From NCBI GenBank assembly GCA_035222895.1, contig JAVYIG010004982.1, positions 1 to 64,000 on the forward strand: a stretch of DNA of 64,000 nucleotides, read 5' to 3'. Shown here piece after piece: positions 43,556 through 54,809 of this stretch. The first letter of the stretch is position 1. The number at the start of each line of letters is the position of its first letter. The notes below the pieces were generated by a model. The model ran no database searches and was not told where the DNA came from. It saw only the letters and a list, made by a program, of their open reading frames with translations. The DNA comes from Strongylocentrotus droebachiensis. Taxonomy: Eukaryota; Echinodermata; Echinoidea; Camarodonta; Strongylocentrotidae. The translations under genes were made by a program, and so were the position numbers.

Positions 43556-44050
43556 GGGCGGTTTCGTGAGATGCAGCCCTGCTGTCTTCCATAACCTACA
43601 ACGGAGCACCACTATCATCATGTTCTGAATGCAACGGCGATGGGGGGTATCTCACATACCATGGATGCCCGACTGATAAGTGATCATTGGGTCTTTCACT
43701 GCTGGTGATACAGATGCATCCCTCATCTAGTCTACGAACCAGACCCTTGTCTGAAAGCTATTTGTCAGGGTGTCACCCTCAGTCCCGAAGTTGTTGTGTA
43801 ACCAGGTTATCTTACTAACCCTATTGCCCTTTTGAGATTTCATAGGAGATGACAGTTTCATTACATCTAATGACAGCTACCTGTTGTGTATTGTCTTGGT
43901 AAAATAGCTCCATTTCTTCTTCTTCTTCATCTCTCTTCCTTGCTCTCATCCCTACCCCTCTCTTAGTCTTTTCCCCTTTCTCTTTCCCTTTCCCCCTCTC
44001 ACTCCCTTTCCTCCCTACCTCTTCGCTCCCCCTCCTCCCCCATTCTTATT
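43556..44050. other. Unassigned intronic DNA plus CT-rich tract
   Basis: 43,556-43,850 is mixed-composition DNA that I cannot assign; stops break all minus-strand frames. 43,915-44,045 is a pyrimidine-rich tract. Confidence 0.4.
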
Positions 44051-44774
44051 CTTTGGAGTCAATTTGTACCATATTATATTCTAGAGAACACAATAACATA
44101 GATTTGAAGTAGTATGAGCTACACCTACAATCAACAATATACTTCATTTCCTATTTTTCTTCTTAGCATTGATTGAGGTCAAGGTTAAAAATTAAAAAAA
44201 ATCTGAAATATATGATAGCTTTGCCCTTTTCCTATGATATACAAGACATGATATACTTGTCAATTTTCTCCATGATAATCCTCTCACTTCCAACTTATCC
44301 ATGACATTTGTTATCACTTTGGTAAGATACAATTATATTGATGTGTTATTGTACCCTCATTCCTAGCTGTGTATTAATTACTTAGTGTCGTATAAAACAT
44401 ACCAGGAACCCATCTTGTAAACAGTTTTGATTGATCCAGATTAATTGGAAGTATTCCAATTAATCATGATCTTACAAGCTCCTATCTCAGAGTTGAAAAT
44501 GATATAAAGTTGCAACCAATTGGAATCAATTGCAACTGTCTATAAGAATGGGCTCAGGAAATCCAGCAAAGAAATATAAAATTATGAAAATCCCCTCTCC
44601 CTTCACAATCACAAATAAAGGCATCCTTGTCCCCAATCATGTCAACTTGGGACTCAGAAACCTCGACAAAGTCTCAAGAGAAAGTGTCATTTAGGGTCTG
44701 TACAGAGACTACTATGTTTATAATGAGGGAGTATGGATGGCCCCTACACACTCTATATAAGGTAATTTGGAAAG

Positions 44775-45122
44775 GTAGGCACGGAGAGAGAGAGAGAGAA
44801 AGACTGAAAGAGCAAAGGAGATCAATAATATGACAAAGAGAGAGCAAAGAAGTTCAAAGATATCAAAAGAAAATAGACAAAAGAAAATAGATGAAAGAAT
44901 TAAAAGATAGCAAGATTGAGAACAGAAGTATAAAAAGAGATTTAATGTGTAGACAAAAGTGCAAAGCAACAGAGAAAATAGTGGGGAAGGAAAAGAAAGA
45001 GGGGAGCAAGAGAGTAAGAATAAAAGCGAGAGAGCGAGAAAGAGAAGAGAGTAAAAAGAAAGAGAGAAGAGAAAGAAAGATAGAGATAGAGAGAGCAAGG
45101 GAAAAGAGTAAGAGAGAATAGG
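44775..45122. repeat. Purine-rich (GA/AAAG) tract
   Basis: It is a 350-bp stretch dominated by A and G on the plus strand. Open frames on both strands (up to 126 codons) are products of this bias. Confidence 0.88.
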
Positions 45123-47302
45123 AATACAGATCTCATGGTAGTCCTATTGTTCAAAGTAAAAATTGAAATTGTGTACTGGATATATCCCTCAAAAAAGGAC
45201 ATGGGATATGTATAACAATTTTTTTTTTAAGGGGGTCACTTTAGCCCAAGCCTAACTCGAAAAGTAAATCTATGCTAAAAACTGACTAAATGTGATTTTC
45301 TTCCAAACCCCTTTTAAATTTGAAGTGCATGTTCCATAAAGTCATTTTCCTCATTATATGTCAAGCCTTTGAATAGGAGACTGGCAAAACACAAATATTG
45401 GATTTCTATTGAACTGTGTGCTTAATTTGTAGTGCAAACAGAATTTGTGTCATACACACACAATACAGGCCCGGGATTCTCTTCAGGAAAGAAACAGAAA
45501 ATGGTGTGCCGTTTCTATGGAGCGGGTAAATTTGGTTAGACGAGTCGTGTGAAAATCTAAGTGACATACAAGCGATCTGCAAACTCACGAGGACTATCAT
45601 GCAAATGCTTTGCCACCATCAGAGCAGATAGATTACACAAATAGTGAGCTGTAGGGAAAAGCATTGTTTGGCTTATGTTCAACAAATGCATGGTTATCTG
45701 TAGGTTTTTTTTGTAGGGTAAATATGCAAGGTTTTAAATTAATAATTTGTGGTAATGATGGTCTATTTGAGGTTATCCACAACACAAGGCAATACATTTC
45801 CTTTTCTCCCTTAAGCGACTATTGTTGTGGTATCATCTAGTTATTCAAAGTTATGTACTAGTGCCAAGCAAAGGTAATCTTAATAATTATTAATCTATCT
45901 CCTCTCTTCCTATTTGATTTTGTCTAAGTTCATATAGCTCTGATTCAGGGAAATAAATACTTTACAAATTTTGGGGGCTACTTTTCAAGCTTGCTTGCAT
46001 GAAAATAACACTCTTTATTTTGTTTTGAATTGAACTCTATGCAATTTTTTTTTTTGGGGGGGGGGCTCTTTTTGGCATTTCGGGGGCTACTTCGCCCTGA
46101 GCCCCAATGTATTTTTTTCCCTGCTCTGATTATACAACACATATTCAGGGAACAACTGACCCATCATCAATTGTGTACACTGGTGGTAATTCCTACCTTC
46201 CATAGTGGACAAAACATCCCCAGCCCACACTGTAAACCTAACCTAAAATACAACTGCAATCCTTGTCCTACATCTTTGAGCAAATAAAACTTGAGAAAAT
46301 TTCACCAAATCATTATGTCAGATCAACAAAATTGTAACTTGAATATCGTAAGTCATTCCTTTGTGAGTTATTAATATTGTAAGTCATTGATATTATAAGT
46401 ACATCTGTAAAGGCTAACAGTAATGTCAAAAGTTGTCTTAGCAGGGTTCGCTACATGTACAAGGAGTTCTTACATGTAACAGGGACAGGTTTGAATTATG
46501 AAATTACAAGTTTTAAAATCAGTGACAGGGTTAAAATGCATTCTAAATCAAAATTATTCCTTAATATTTATCTGGTAATTCTTAAAAGTATGGCTCAAAT
46601 TGCACCAGACAGCACATACATGTAAGACCCCAGTGTTTCCAGGGACTTTAAGGGGTGTCTTCTCCCGGATGCAGGGACTTTGCTTGGTACACAACAATTG
46701 TTTGGGGCCCACCTTCATCTTAAACATGTTGTACCCAACGGAGCAAATCAGGAGCTATCAAAGGTAAAATCTGCTCCATTTTGACAGATTTCTGTTTGCT
46801 TTTCAAAATGTATGCTACAAGATTATCCTTAAACACATTGGTGTCCCTGTGTCCGGTGCACGCGATTTTCTACAATTGCAACACGCAGAAATCGTATTTG
46901 CCAAGTGAAAAACAAACAATCCCAAATCAGCCAGGGTTCTTGCGGATTCTTAGAACAGAAGATAATGTAGGCTTCCCTTAATATGAGGCATGAGGAAAAT
47001 GTACATGTAGGTTCTTACGTATCACAGCTTGAAATGATGGATTGATAGCTCATTCAATGTGACTTACAAATGATTTAAAAACTTTTGACCTCTTTTGATC
47101 TATTTCTAACTTGCTCAATATGATTTGCTTTATGATTATGATTATTGCCTATATGCCGAACCCAAGATGCGCCAGGCTTGGTATCGACCTTGAACAAAAA
47201 AATAATCACTTATATGCAAAAAAAAACTCAAAAACACGACTTTAAAGAGACTTTAAGAAGAAGTAATAAGAATAAATCTTTGGCAATGATATTGACTCTC
47301 AC

Positions 47303-47458
47303 CTGATAAATATTTTGATCATCGCTTATGTAGAAAACATCATCATCATCATCATAATTTTTCATTAAATCCATTGTAAGACAGACCAGACTTTCCTCAA
47401 GTTTAAAATCCACTGATGTACTATATACACTCCTCCAACTTTCAGTATATGTCAAATA
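47303..47458 (-). CDS. Candidate cassette exon within PPP1R12 intron 1 (uncertain)
   Basis: It lies between GATTTTTCCAGTGCAG and a CAG|GTGAGAG donor. This 156-bp stretch is open for 52 codons in phase 0/0, the phase needed between exons 1 and 2. It would encode YLTYTESWRSVYSTSVDFKL, then EESLVCLTMDLMKNY, an acidic DDDDD run and VFYISDDQNIYQ. I recognise no homologue, and the aspartate run is a simple repeat. It could be a real alternative exon, an exon of another transcript or chance. Confidence 0.22.
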
Positions 47459-48066
47459 CTGCACTGGAAAAATCACACTTCTTTCATCCTCCAAAAATAT
47501 GAGAACTAATCCTGCAGAGCTCTCTAAAACAAGTGATTAGAGATGTACTAGGGACCACAATCCTCAAGTACGCTCCTTTCTGGAGTAAGATTAATAATCA
47601 AACAAGTCTTCTTGGTTTCAATTGCTTACAAACAAGAACTAACGGCTGTAGCTTTATCGAAACTATCCACTTATAATGCAATACTTCCATCCTTTATCCT
47701 TGCATGTCACGATTGCAGACCTAGATATTATTCTCACAATAGCTATTGTGATGACAGCGGGAATCTTGCATTGTGCAAGAGCAGCAGGTCTTTCCGAACG
47801 TCAGACCTTTCCCGCAGAAATATGTCCACACCTTGCACCCCTCGGTTCAAGCTCTTTTTCCTCGGGAGCCATTTCTAAAAGAAAGGCGCTACATCCACAT
47901 TCTCAAATACTGGTAGCTCCATTATTGTAAAGGAATGCACCCTTTCTTTTCTTTGCGGGAACTTTATAATGTTATCACAGCCGTATGACTCACAAAATGT
48001 CACACCAAAAACAAAAAAGGGATCATTTTGTCTCTGAGAGTTACAAGGACCCAAACTGTAAAAATG

Positions 48067-49362
48067 TATCCGGGTTAAAGTCCATTTAGCTTTTAACAGC
48101 CAATAACTCTTGTAGTTTTACAATAATAGCTGTGGTGAGATGATTTTTTTATATAATTTATACAGCTTGTGCCTTCTCACTCCCTATCTTCTTCATATTT
48201 TCTTTTGATCATCTAATAGGCTAAAATAGGCTAAAATTGTGTAAGGAATTATTGGAGTTAACGTCCCTTTGGTTCTTAACAGCCAATAACTCTTGTAGTT
48301 TGACAATAATAGCTGTGGTGAGATGATATTTTATATCATTTATACAGCTTGTGCCTCCTCACACCCTATCTTCTTCATATTTTCTTTTGATTATCTAATA
48401 GGCTAAAATAGGCTAAAATAGGCTAAAATTGTGTAAGGAATTATTGGAGTTAACGTCCCTTTGGTTCTTAACAGCCAATAACTCTTGTAGTTTGACAATA
48501 ATAGCTGTGGTGAGATGATATTTTATATCATTTATACAGCTTGTGCCTCCTCACACCCTATCTTCTTCATATTTTCTTTTGATTATCTAATAGGCTAAAA
48601 TAGGCTAAAATAGGCTAAAATTGTGTAAGGAATTATTGGAGTTAACGTCCCTTTGGTTCTTAACAGCCAATAACTCTTGTAGTTTGACAATAATAGCTGT
48701 GGTGAGATGATATTTTATATCATTTATACAGCTTGTGCCTCCTCACACCCTATCTTCTTCATATTTTCTTTTGATTATCTAATAGGCTAAAATAGGCTAA
48801 AATAGGCTAAAATTGTGTAAGGAATTATTGGAGTTAACGTCCCTTTGGTTCTTAACAGCCAATAACTCTTGTAGTTTGACAATAATAGCTGTGGTGAGAT
48901 GATATTTTATATCATTTATACAGCTTGTGCCTCCTCACACCCTATCTTCTTCATATTTTCTTTTGATTATCTAATAGGCTAAAATAGGCTAAAATAGGCT
49001 AAAATTGTGTAAGGAATTATTGGAGTTAACGTCCCTTTGGTTCTTAACAGCCAATAACTCTTGTAGTTTGACAATAATAGCTGTGGTGAGATGATATTTT
49101 ATATCATTTATACAGCTTGTGCCTTCTCACACCCTATCTTCTTCATATTTTCTTTTGATTATCTAATAGGCTAAAATAGGCTAAAATAGGCTAAAATTGT
49201 GTAAGGAATTATTGGAGTTAACGTCCCTTTGGTTCTTAACAGCCAATAACTCTTGTAGTTTGACAATAATAGCTGTGGTGAGATGATATTTTATATCATT
49301 TATACAGCTTGTGCCTCCTCACACCCTATCTTCTTCATATTTTCTTTTGATCATCCAATAGG
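48067..49362. repeat. Satellite-like array, 192-bp period, seven units
   Basis: GGTTCTTAACAGCCAATAAC begins units 2-7 at 48,271, 48,463, 48,655, 48,847, 49,039 and 49,231, exactly 192 bp apart. Unit 1 (from about 48,085) is more diverged. Units 2-7 differ at only a few bases. Each of units 2-6 ends with three TAGGCTAAAA decamers; unit 1 has two, which with a one-base difference gives its 183-bp spacing. The last unit stops before the decamers. It is non-coding. Confidence 0.97.
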
Positions 49363-49627
49363 CCGCTTGCATTTTTCTACTTGTCATATCATTCAAACGT
49401 CAAAAACTAGGTTGTGTCTATTATCATAATTATGACCAAGAAAAGTACCATTAAGAATACAAATTCTTGCATTCTGCTAGGTGTATCAATACACCAATTA
49501 GTCTTCCAGTTACACACTAATAAAAAGTCATTCTGTTTAAAAACTATACAGCTACTAACTAATTCATATCTGATCTCATTAGCTGGTCATATCTCTTCAA
49601 AAATTCACAAATGCATCTATTTTAAAG

Positions 49628-49970
49628 TGACTGGGTAACATTGCCTCAGAATGATAATTATAAACCTTTAGGTCAGTCAGGAATCCCATGACTTTTACAA
49701 GCCGATGGCTTGTCTGATTATCAAGATATTTATGATTGGAAATCAAAATTTCATCTTTCGTTTTTTCAACAAGTTTTATAACACTACAGTCTATTGGAGA
49801 AAACAAGTATGGTAAAACCAGTCACTCAAAGATTTTTACTTTTTTGAGGCTCTTCTTGATCTTTTTGAAGTGCAAATTTGTTAGGGCTTCAATATTACAC
49901 CATATCACAGACACTGATAACAGGTAGGGACATGCATCTCAGATTTAACATTGTTAAACGATGCCTTTGA
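49628..49970. mobile_element. MITE family 8, copy 4 (inverted)
   Basis: It begins GGGTAACATTGCCTCAG, then TTATAAACCTTTAGGTCAGT, ACACTACAGTCTATTGGAG and AATATTACACCATATCACAG. It lacks about 30 bp near the left end that copy 3 has. Right end AACGATGCCTTTGAG. Confidence 0.82.
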
Positions 49971-50084
49971 GTAGGTACCGGTATTCATAACAAATCCTTA
50001 GAAATGGGAGCAGGTGGGTAAATTAATAAAGCCCTTTTTGTCAAGACTCGACCTTCAACCGTGACTAGCTATAGAGAGGTGAAT

Positions 50085-50350
50085 TGTCGTTTGGTCTAGA
50101 ACCAGTTCGTATACTACCCAATTAGTCTATTCCCATTTGGTCTACACTGAGCCTGTCTACTATCCACATGGTCTAATAATCATGTTGTCTACTTATCATT
50201 TGGTCTAATGATCATTTAGGCTAATGGCCATTTGGTCTAATTTCTAATAGGTGAACTATCCATTTGGTCTATTGTTCATTTAGTATAATAACTAGTTAGT
50301 CTAATGCCTATTTCATCTACTATCCATAAAGTCTAATAATCATTTGAGGT
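50085..50350. repeat. Degenerate CATTTGGTCTA minisatellite
   Basis: It is made of imperfect units such as CCATTTGGTCTAATAATCAT at roughly 20-bp spacing, with at least ten recognisable (T)GGTCTA or AGTCTA cores. Confidence 0.8.
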
Positions 50351-50394
50351 TAAATTATTATTAGACTATATCAACGACATGTTTCTCCCATTTT

Positions 50395-50439
50395 TCTGCT
50401 TTTATCAAAACCAACTAAATATCACGGTGGACTTCCCCT
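50395..50439. mobile_element. TTAA element terminus, AGGGGAAGTCCA family (inverted)
   Basis: Read on the minus strand: TTAA, AGGGGAAGTCCACCGTGATA, then TTTAGTTGGTTTTGATAAAA. It is the same end as the one at 19,248. The partner end was not found, so it may be a solo or truncated copy. Confidence 0.65.
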
Positions 50440-50624
50440 TTAATAGTAACACCAGTCTTTTGTGCATCAACATATACATGTATATGGTATAATGGAATGT
50501 TCAGGCTGTATATATGTATATACTAAATGAATAAAAAAGATCTACTTTCGTGTTGAACCACTGACTGAAGTATACATACCGGTAACACATACATGTATAT
50601 ACATGTATACTGGCTAATGTGTGA

Positions 50625-51130
50625 ATGCAGTTCTAACTGTAGCATATACAAGTGGATATAATGCCTTGTTCAGACTACATGACAATACTAAATACGTTGA
50701 ACAGAGTGTGAATGTGACTACTATGAACCATGGAGAGACCATCAACACATAGTATGAATGCTGGCAGTAATGTACTGCGAGTGTGAATGTGGCTTTCAAT
50801 AGCCATAGCATTACTACATGGATCTAACATTCTGTTCACACTAAATGGAAGAAATGGAGTATAGTGTGAATGTGACCCGAATGGACCATAGCATACATAG
50901 GCGGATCCAATGCCTTGTTCAGACTACATGAAAGTGTGGACACTGACCATGGTTATACTATAAAATATGGAGAAACTGCTGAGTTCAAAGATCAGGATAC
51001 TAATACATTGAACTAAGTATGAATACGACAACCATGAACCATGTTTAGACCATCAACAAATGGATCAAATGCAGTGTTCATACTTAACGAAAGTGATATA
51101 CTGAATGGAGTATGAATTAGATACCCAGCC
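50625..51130. repeat. Degenerate tandem repeat, roughly 120-bp units
   Basis: Recurring blocks are GTGTGAATGTGAC, ATGAACCATG or ATGGACCATAGCAT, GGATC(C/A)AATGC and TTGTTCAGACTACATGA. The units are too diverged for an exact count; about four are seen. Confidence 0.7.
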
Positions 51131-52196
51131 CCTATGATATATGAAGCCCTGTGAAAACATCAACATAGACAGGTATAATGATACTAGAGATAGGTGCAGA
51201 CTTTAGTACATATAGATATGATACACCAAATTAAATAAACATATAAGTATTTCTGTATAGATTTACACCTACAACAAAGGGTCATCGATATTATGAACCA
51301 ACAAATCCGTGCAGTAATACATGACAGATTCGTTGGCTTAAAATAACGCTGACGAAATGTGTGATGTCTACAATTATATTGTGAGTAATGTACACTATGT
51401 AGAAATAGTTCTGTGAAAACACCCAATATATTTCATCTTATCAGACTTATGGTAAATCATGTACAGAAATAATTAACCTGATATAAGAAGTGAGCTTGCA
51501 TAAATATGTACATGCTTCAGTTTTATATACCATTCATCTATGGAGTGCCAAAGTGTCAACCTATTTAATTCCTTACAAAACATTTCAATTTTGTTTTTAA
51601 ATTATATGAAATTCATTGCATCTTGAAGTTGTGAATTTTGATTTATACCTGATACAGTGTTTCATCCAGTTGTATATTGAGGGCACAAGCAAAGATTTTA
51701 TACCATTATCCCATCAAATTTTAGTAGTGATGCACATTTTTGTATTAAAATTTGGTGGTTATCTTACAGGTTAACACAAAGGATATTAAAGACAACATTG
51801 TCTGTTTGAAGCAAAGAAGTCATTAACTCCTATCCTTTCACACAGAGTTAATATTCTTCTGGCTCCAAAGACAGAAAGCATTAAAGTCACAGCCTCCATT
51901 AATACTCATGAGCCTATGATGCAAGGGGACAGGTACGAAGCAAGGGGAGAAAATTAATAGCTTTGTTTCAGGCTGAATGTCTTTAAAATTTCAATATTGT
52001 GTGTGGCTCTTCGCGGATTGATACCATCTACTGTGCCAAATTATTCTGAGGCCAGGAAAATCTGACGTGAGGAGCTGGTATATGATACCTTGAAAACTTT
52101 ATATCGTTGGTCATTTGTTTTTGTTATTGACAAGGTACAAAATGATGTTGAAAGTTTTAGGATAAGTTTAATTCACTATTCATTTCAATAGACACT

Positions 52197-52236
52197 CAGG
52201 GGATAAAAGGGGGGATAAAAGGGGGGATAAAAGAGG
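52197..52236. repeat. GGGGGGATAAAA short tandem repeat
   Basis: Three units of about 14 bp (GGGGGGATAAAA variants) lie next to one another. Confidence 0.85.
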
Positions 52237-52929
52237 CAATATTTCTCCTTAAGTCTAATGATAATAACATGTCTTGTGTACCCCGGGTAGCGTCATCAGT
52301 CACTGAGGGCCCTGCAATCATATATTATTTCCTCATCTTTATCATATACTATCATATGGAGAATTAGAGTTTAACAATGTGTAAACTGGATTGAGAATGA
52401 TTTCTAGTGGGCAATTACAACTACCATGTCTAAAGAATAAATGTACCCAATGTATATAAACACAAAATGTATGATGTACTAATATAAACATACACCAATG
52501 AATACATGTCATTATATATGTATACTAGATCATAAGATGTGGCTAAAAATAAGTGATAAATAAGACATTCAGACTGGAACACAGACTAGCCACAAACAAG
52601 AGGACAGTGAGGATTATGTACGAGGTGTTTAGATAGATGGTCAAGGTGGAAGATATTTGCTGAAAGGAAATTTGTCAGGTATGCTTACATAAGAGGAATA
52701 CAGAGGAGACGGTCGGCGACTCTGAGGGAAAAATGCATTTTAGATTTTAGATTTTTAATTTATGAACACGAATAACATTGAAGACAGAAAAGCATGTGTA
52801 TTACACATGTATTGGCATTAGAATGAATAGCTTCTAAGGCAAAAATAATGGAAGAAAGAGTGCTTTTGAAAACAACAAGGAATGTTGTTGAAGCATTTGC
52901 ATAAAGGTAATACAAAGTTTTGGGAAATT

Positions 52930-53370
52930 TTGAAAATTGGCGGGATAGTGATTCTTTACAATTTTGATATATTTGGATGCCCCTGTGGATGAATTATCAG
53001 CACTAGAAAATTTAGCCCCTAAAAAATTTCTGCTTCCGAGAAAAATTGAATATATAAATTTCAAATACAGCCTGCGGGCGTACAATGGTAGCTGCGACCA
53101 TGAAAATCTCAGAATATGTAGTTGTGATATATAATTTCCAAACGGGAATAGCTAATCGGTCGATTTTAGTCAAGAAACATCGTTTTATAGTTTAATTAAT
53201 ATCTTGACCTTGAGAGGGAGCTATACAACATAAAGAGTTTATTATTTACAATTTCATAACTTTAGACTCGATTTAAACCGCGACAACGATCACTGGATAT
53301 TGTAGGATCGCATATGCTTCCAATATGTTCATTTGAGCCGAATTCATGACCCCATACCAAAACTTTGTAT
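52930..53370 (-). repeat. Dispersed repeat family 4, copy 2
   Basis: It is an inverted match of 11,093-11,540. It includes TTTGGATGCCCCTGTGGAT, TAGCTGCGACCATGAAAATC, ATATATAATTTCCAAACGGG and TGACCCCATACCAAAACTTT. Confidence 0.75.
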
Positions 53371-53805
53371 TACCTTTAATAATAAACTATAATTGTCATC
53401 ATCCTGTTATTAAGGAAGGAAAAATTGGGGGTGAGAAAAAACAATTAAGGTCCTTCTTCGAAACAGAAGAAGCCTTCCAAAATTTGCCTTGCACATTTCC
53501 TGATTAAATATGGAAAAACAAACACATAATCACTACTGTGTTATTTCTACTGCGACAAGCAGCTTACTTTCATAATCAATACATGTATCCTATACTGCTG
53601 CTACTTCTATACCACATCTATCAATCTATGAATCTAAAAAGCATATATTTGAGAAAAGGAGTAAATATATTTTCCACAATCCATACAAATCTTGATCTGG
53701 AAGCACAAAGCAGCATCAACCGATTTGCACATACCAAACAACAGATCACATACCAACATAGATTTACATTAATCCATTATCAACCAGAATAAACGATTTA
53801 AAAAT

Positions 53806-53866
53806 TCACAACAATAAAAACATGAATTCACAACAATAAAAACATGAATTCACAATCTTTCTCCAT
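53806..53866. repeat. 26-bp tandem repeat
   Basis: AATTCACAACAATAAAAACA recurs with a 26-bp period (two full units and a partial third). Confidence 0.88.
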
Positions 53867-54065
53867 TCAAATCAATACATATCTGTACTGAATAAGCATG
53901 TGGTCTGTCAGTATGTTTACAGCATACAGACATCTACAAGTAACATTGCATTAATTGGTAGAATAGACAAGAAAACAACAAATTATCCTGATAAATTGCT
54001 ATAAGAATAGAAAGACTTGAAGCACTTGTATGAATAAGGAATCACGCAATTCACTGAAGAGGAGG

Positions 54066-54212
54066 ATGGAGAGAGAGAGAGAGAGAGAGGGGGAGAGGGA
54101 GAGGGAGAGAGAAAGAGGGAGAGGGAGAGGGAGAGAGAAAGAGGGAGAGGGAGAGAGAAAGAGGGAGAGGGAGAGAGAAAGAGGGAGAGGGAGAGAGAGA
54201 GAGAGAGAGAAT
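54066..54212. repeat. GA-rich minisatellite just inside PPP1R12 intron 1
   Basis: The units read GAGAGAGAAAGAGGGAGAGG. On the gene's strand this is a pyrimidine tract beginning 92 bp downstream of the exon 1 donor. Four overlapping open frames here are artefacts. Confidence 0.93.
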
Positions 54213-54303
54213 GCTGATAGAATACAATACAGTATAAGAGAGGAAAAAGAATTGAGAACATGAAATGAAATGCGATAAAGGAGGAAGAAACAAAGCTGCT
54301 TAC

Positions 54304-54453
54304 TGATGAAGTTGGAGTGTAGCTCCCTGTGGAGCCTAGTCGGCTCCCTGTCCCGGACCCATACCTGGATCCACTTCCTGGAGTGTAAGAGGAGGATCCC
54401 GAGCTCCCTGAGCCATAGCGGCCTGAGCCATAGCCAGAGCCTCCGTACGACAT
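54304..54453 (-). CDS. PPP1R12: PPP1R12-type gene, first coding exon of the short isoform
   Basis: This 150-bp coding part encodes 50 residues, starting MSYGGSGYGSGRYGSGSSGS and ending TGSYTPTSS before a GTAAGC donor, phase 0. The sequence is almost all Gly, Ser, Tyr, Arg and Thr with GYGSG, RYGSG and SYTP repeats; it is predicted to be disordered. No PP1-binding RVxF motif or ankyrin repeat is present, unlike the N-terminus of full-length MYPT. Human M21 likewise begins with a short unrelated Ser-rich head. The ATG context is weak to moderate (CAATCATGTC). No in-frame upstream ATG with splice support was found, and a TATA-like box lies upstream. Confidence 0.82.
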
Positions 54454-54799
54454 GATTGTTAATCCAAAAGTGGGCAGGTATCACAAAAGTGATGCGTGAA
54501 GTAATTCCTCACAAATAGCAGTCAGTTGGTTTTCCACAAAGCTTCCAAAAACTGAATGTTTATATTCCATAAATGCTGTCTCTGCAGAATCAGTTTGGTT
54601 TATTCCACAAATAAAGCACAGTTCTGTAATACTAGTCAGAATATCATACTGGACTTTGATAATGGAAGATTGGTATCCTGTATGGTCTACAAATCACAGT
54701 AGATGCGATGGAGACCCTAATCCAAAACTGTGTCACCAGTCCCACAGGTAGAGATCCGTTGAGGGTTGGAATGAATTCTTGATCGGATCAAGTTCAGTG

Positions 54800-54806
54800 T
54801 TTTATA
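54800..54806 (-). promoter_or_regulatory. TATA-like box of the short PPP1R12 isoform
   Basis: The minus strand reads AGCTGTATAAAACACTGAAC. TATAAAA at this distance predicts a start site near 54,770-54,778 and a 5' UTR of about 320 bases if unspliced. It is supported by sequence and position only. Confidence 0.45.
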
Positions 54807-54809
54807 CAG

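Larger units (their letters stand above)
40106..54303 (-). other. PPP1R12-type gene, intron 1 (14.2 kb)
   Basis: It is a phase-0 intron. It contains a 35-bp palindrome, telomere-like DNA, dispersed repeats, a 228-bp tandem duplication, two family 8 MITEs, a possible 156-bp cassette exon, the 192-bp satellite, two degenerate minisatellites and GA-rich tracts. Stretches 40,210-41,185, 44,050-44,760, 45,200-47,230, 51,190-52,190 and 53,380-53,800 show no named feature. A fragment near 46,050-46,125 (TTTTTGGGGGGG, then CTTCGCCCTGAGCCCC) looks repeat-derived. Confidence 0.7.
36041..54453 (-). other. PPP1R12: PPP1R12-type gene, short (M20/M21-like) isoform: whole locus
   Basis: Six coding exons join in phase to give about 191 residues: exon 1 (54,453-54,304), 2 (40,105-40,056), 3 (39,396-39,291), 4 (37,920-37,789), 5 (36,965-36,915) and 6 (36,127-36,041). 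All introns are GT-AG, of 14,198, 659, 1,370, 823 and 787 bp. PPP1R12 proteins bring protein phosphatase 1 to myosin. The long forms have an RVxF motif and ankyrin repeats at the N-terminus and a coiled coil plus leucine zipper at the C-terminus. The product here has only a Gly/Ser/Tyr-rich head and the C-terminal coiled coil, as in vertebrate M20/M21 small subunits transcribed from an internal promoter of PPP1R12B. Whether a full-length form uses upstream exons beyond 64 kb cannot be seen. Confidence 0.85.

Noticed and set aside
44718-45202. Overlapping open frames up to 126 codons
   Set aside because: They are products of a purine-rich tract on one strand and a pyrimidine-rich one on the other.
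47612-47930. Two overlapping plus-strand open frames of 88 and 84 codons
   Set aside because: They lie in intron 1 on the strand opposite the gene, with no domain and no supporting splice sites.
48067-49362. CRISPR-like array
   Set aside because: The whole 192-bp unit repeats with no variable spacers, and the DNA is eukaryotic.
53983-54303. Downstream extension of exon 1 reading frame and other frames rich in Leu/Ser
   Set aside because: The frame continues past a good GTAAGC donor into a CT-rich minisatellite; the splice model joins in phase to exon 2 instead.
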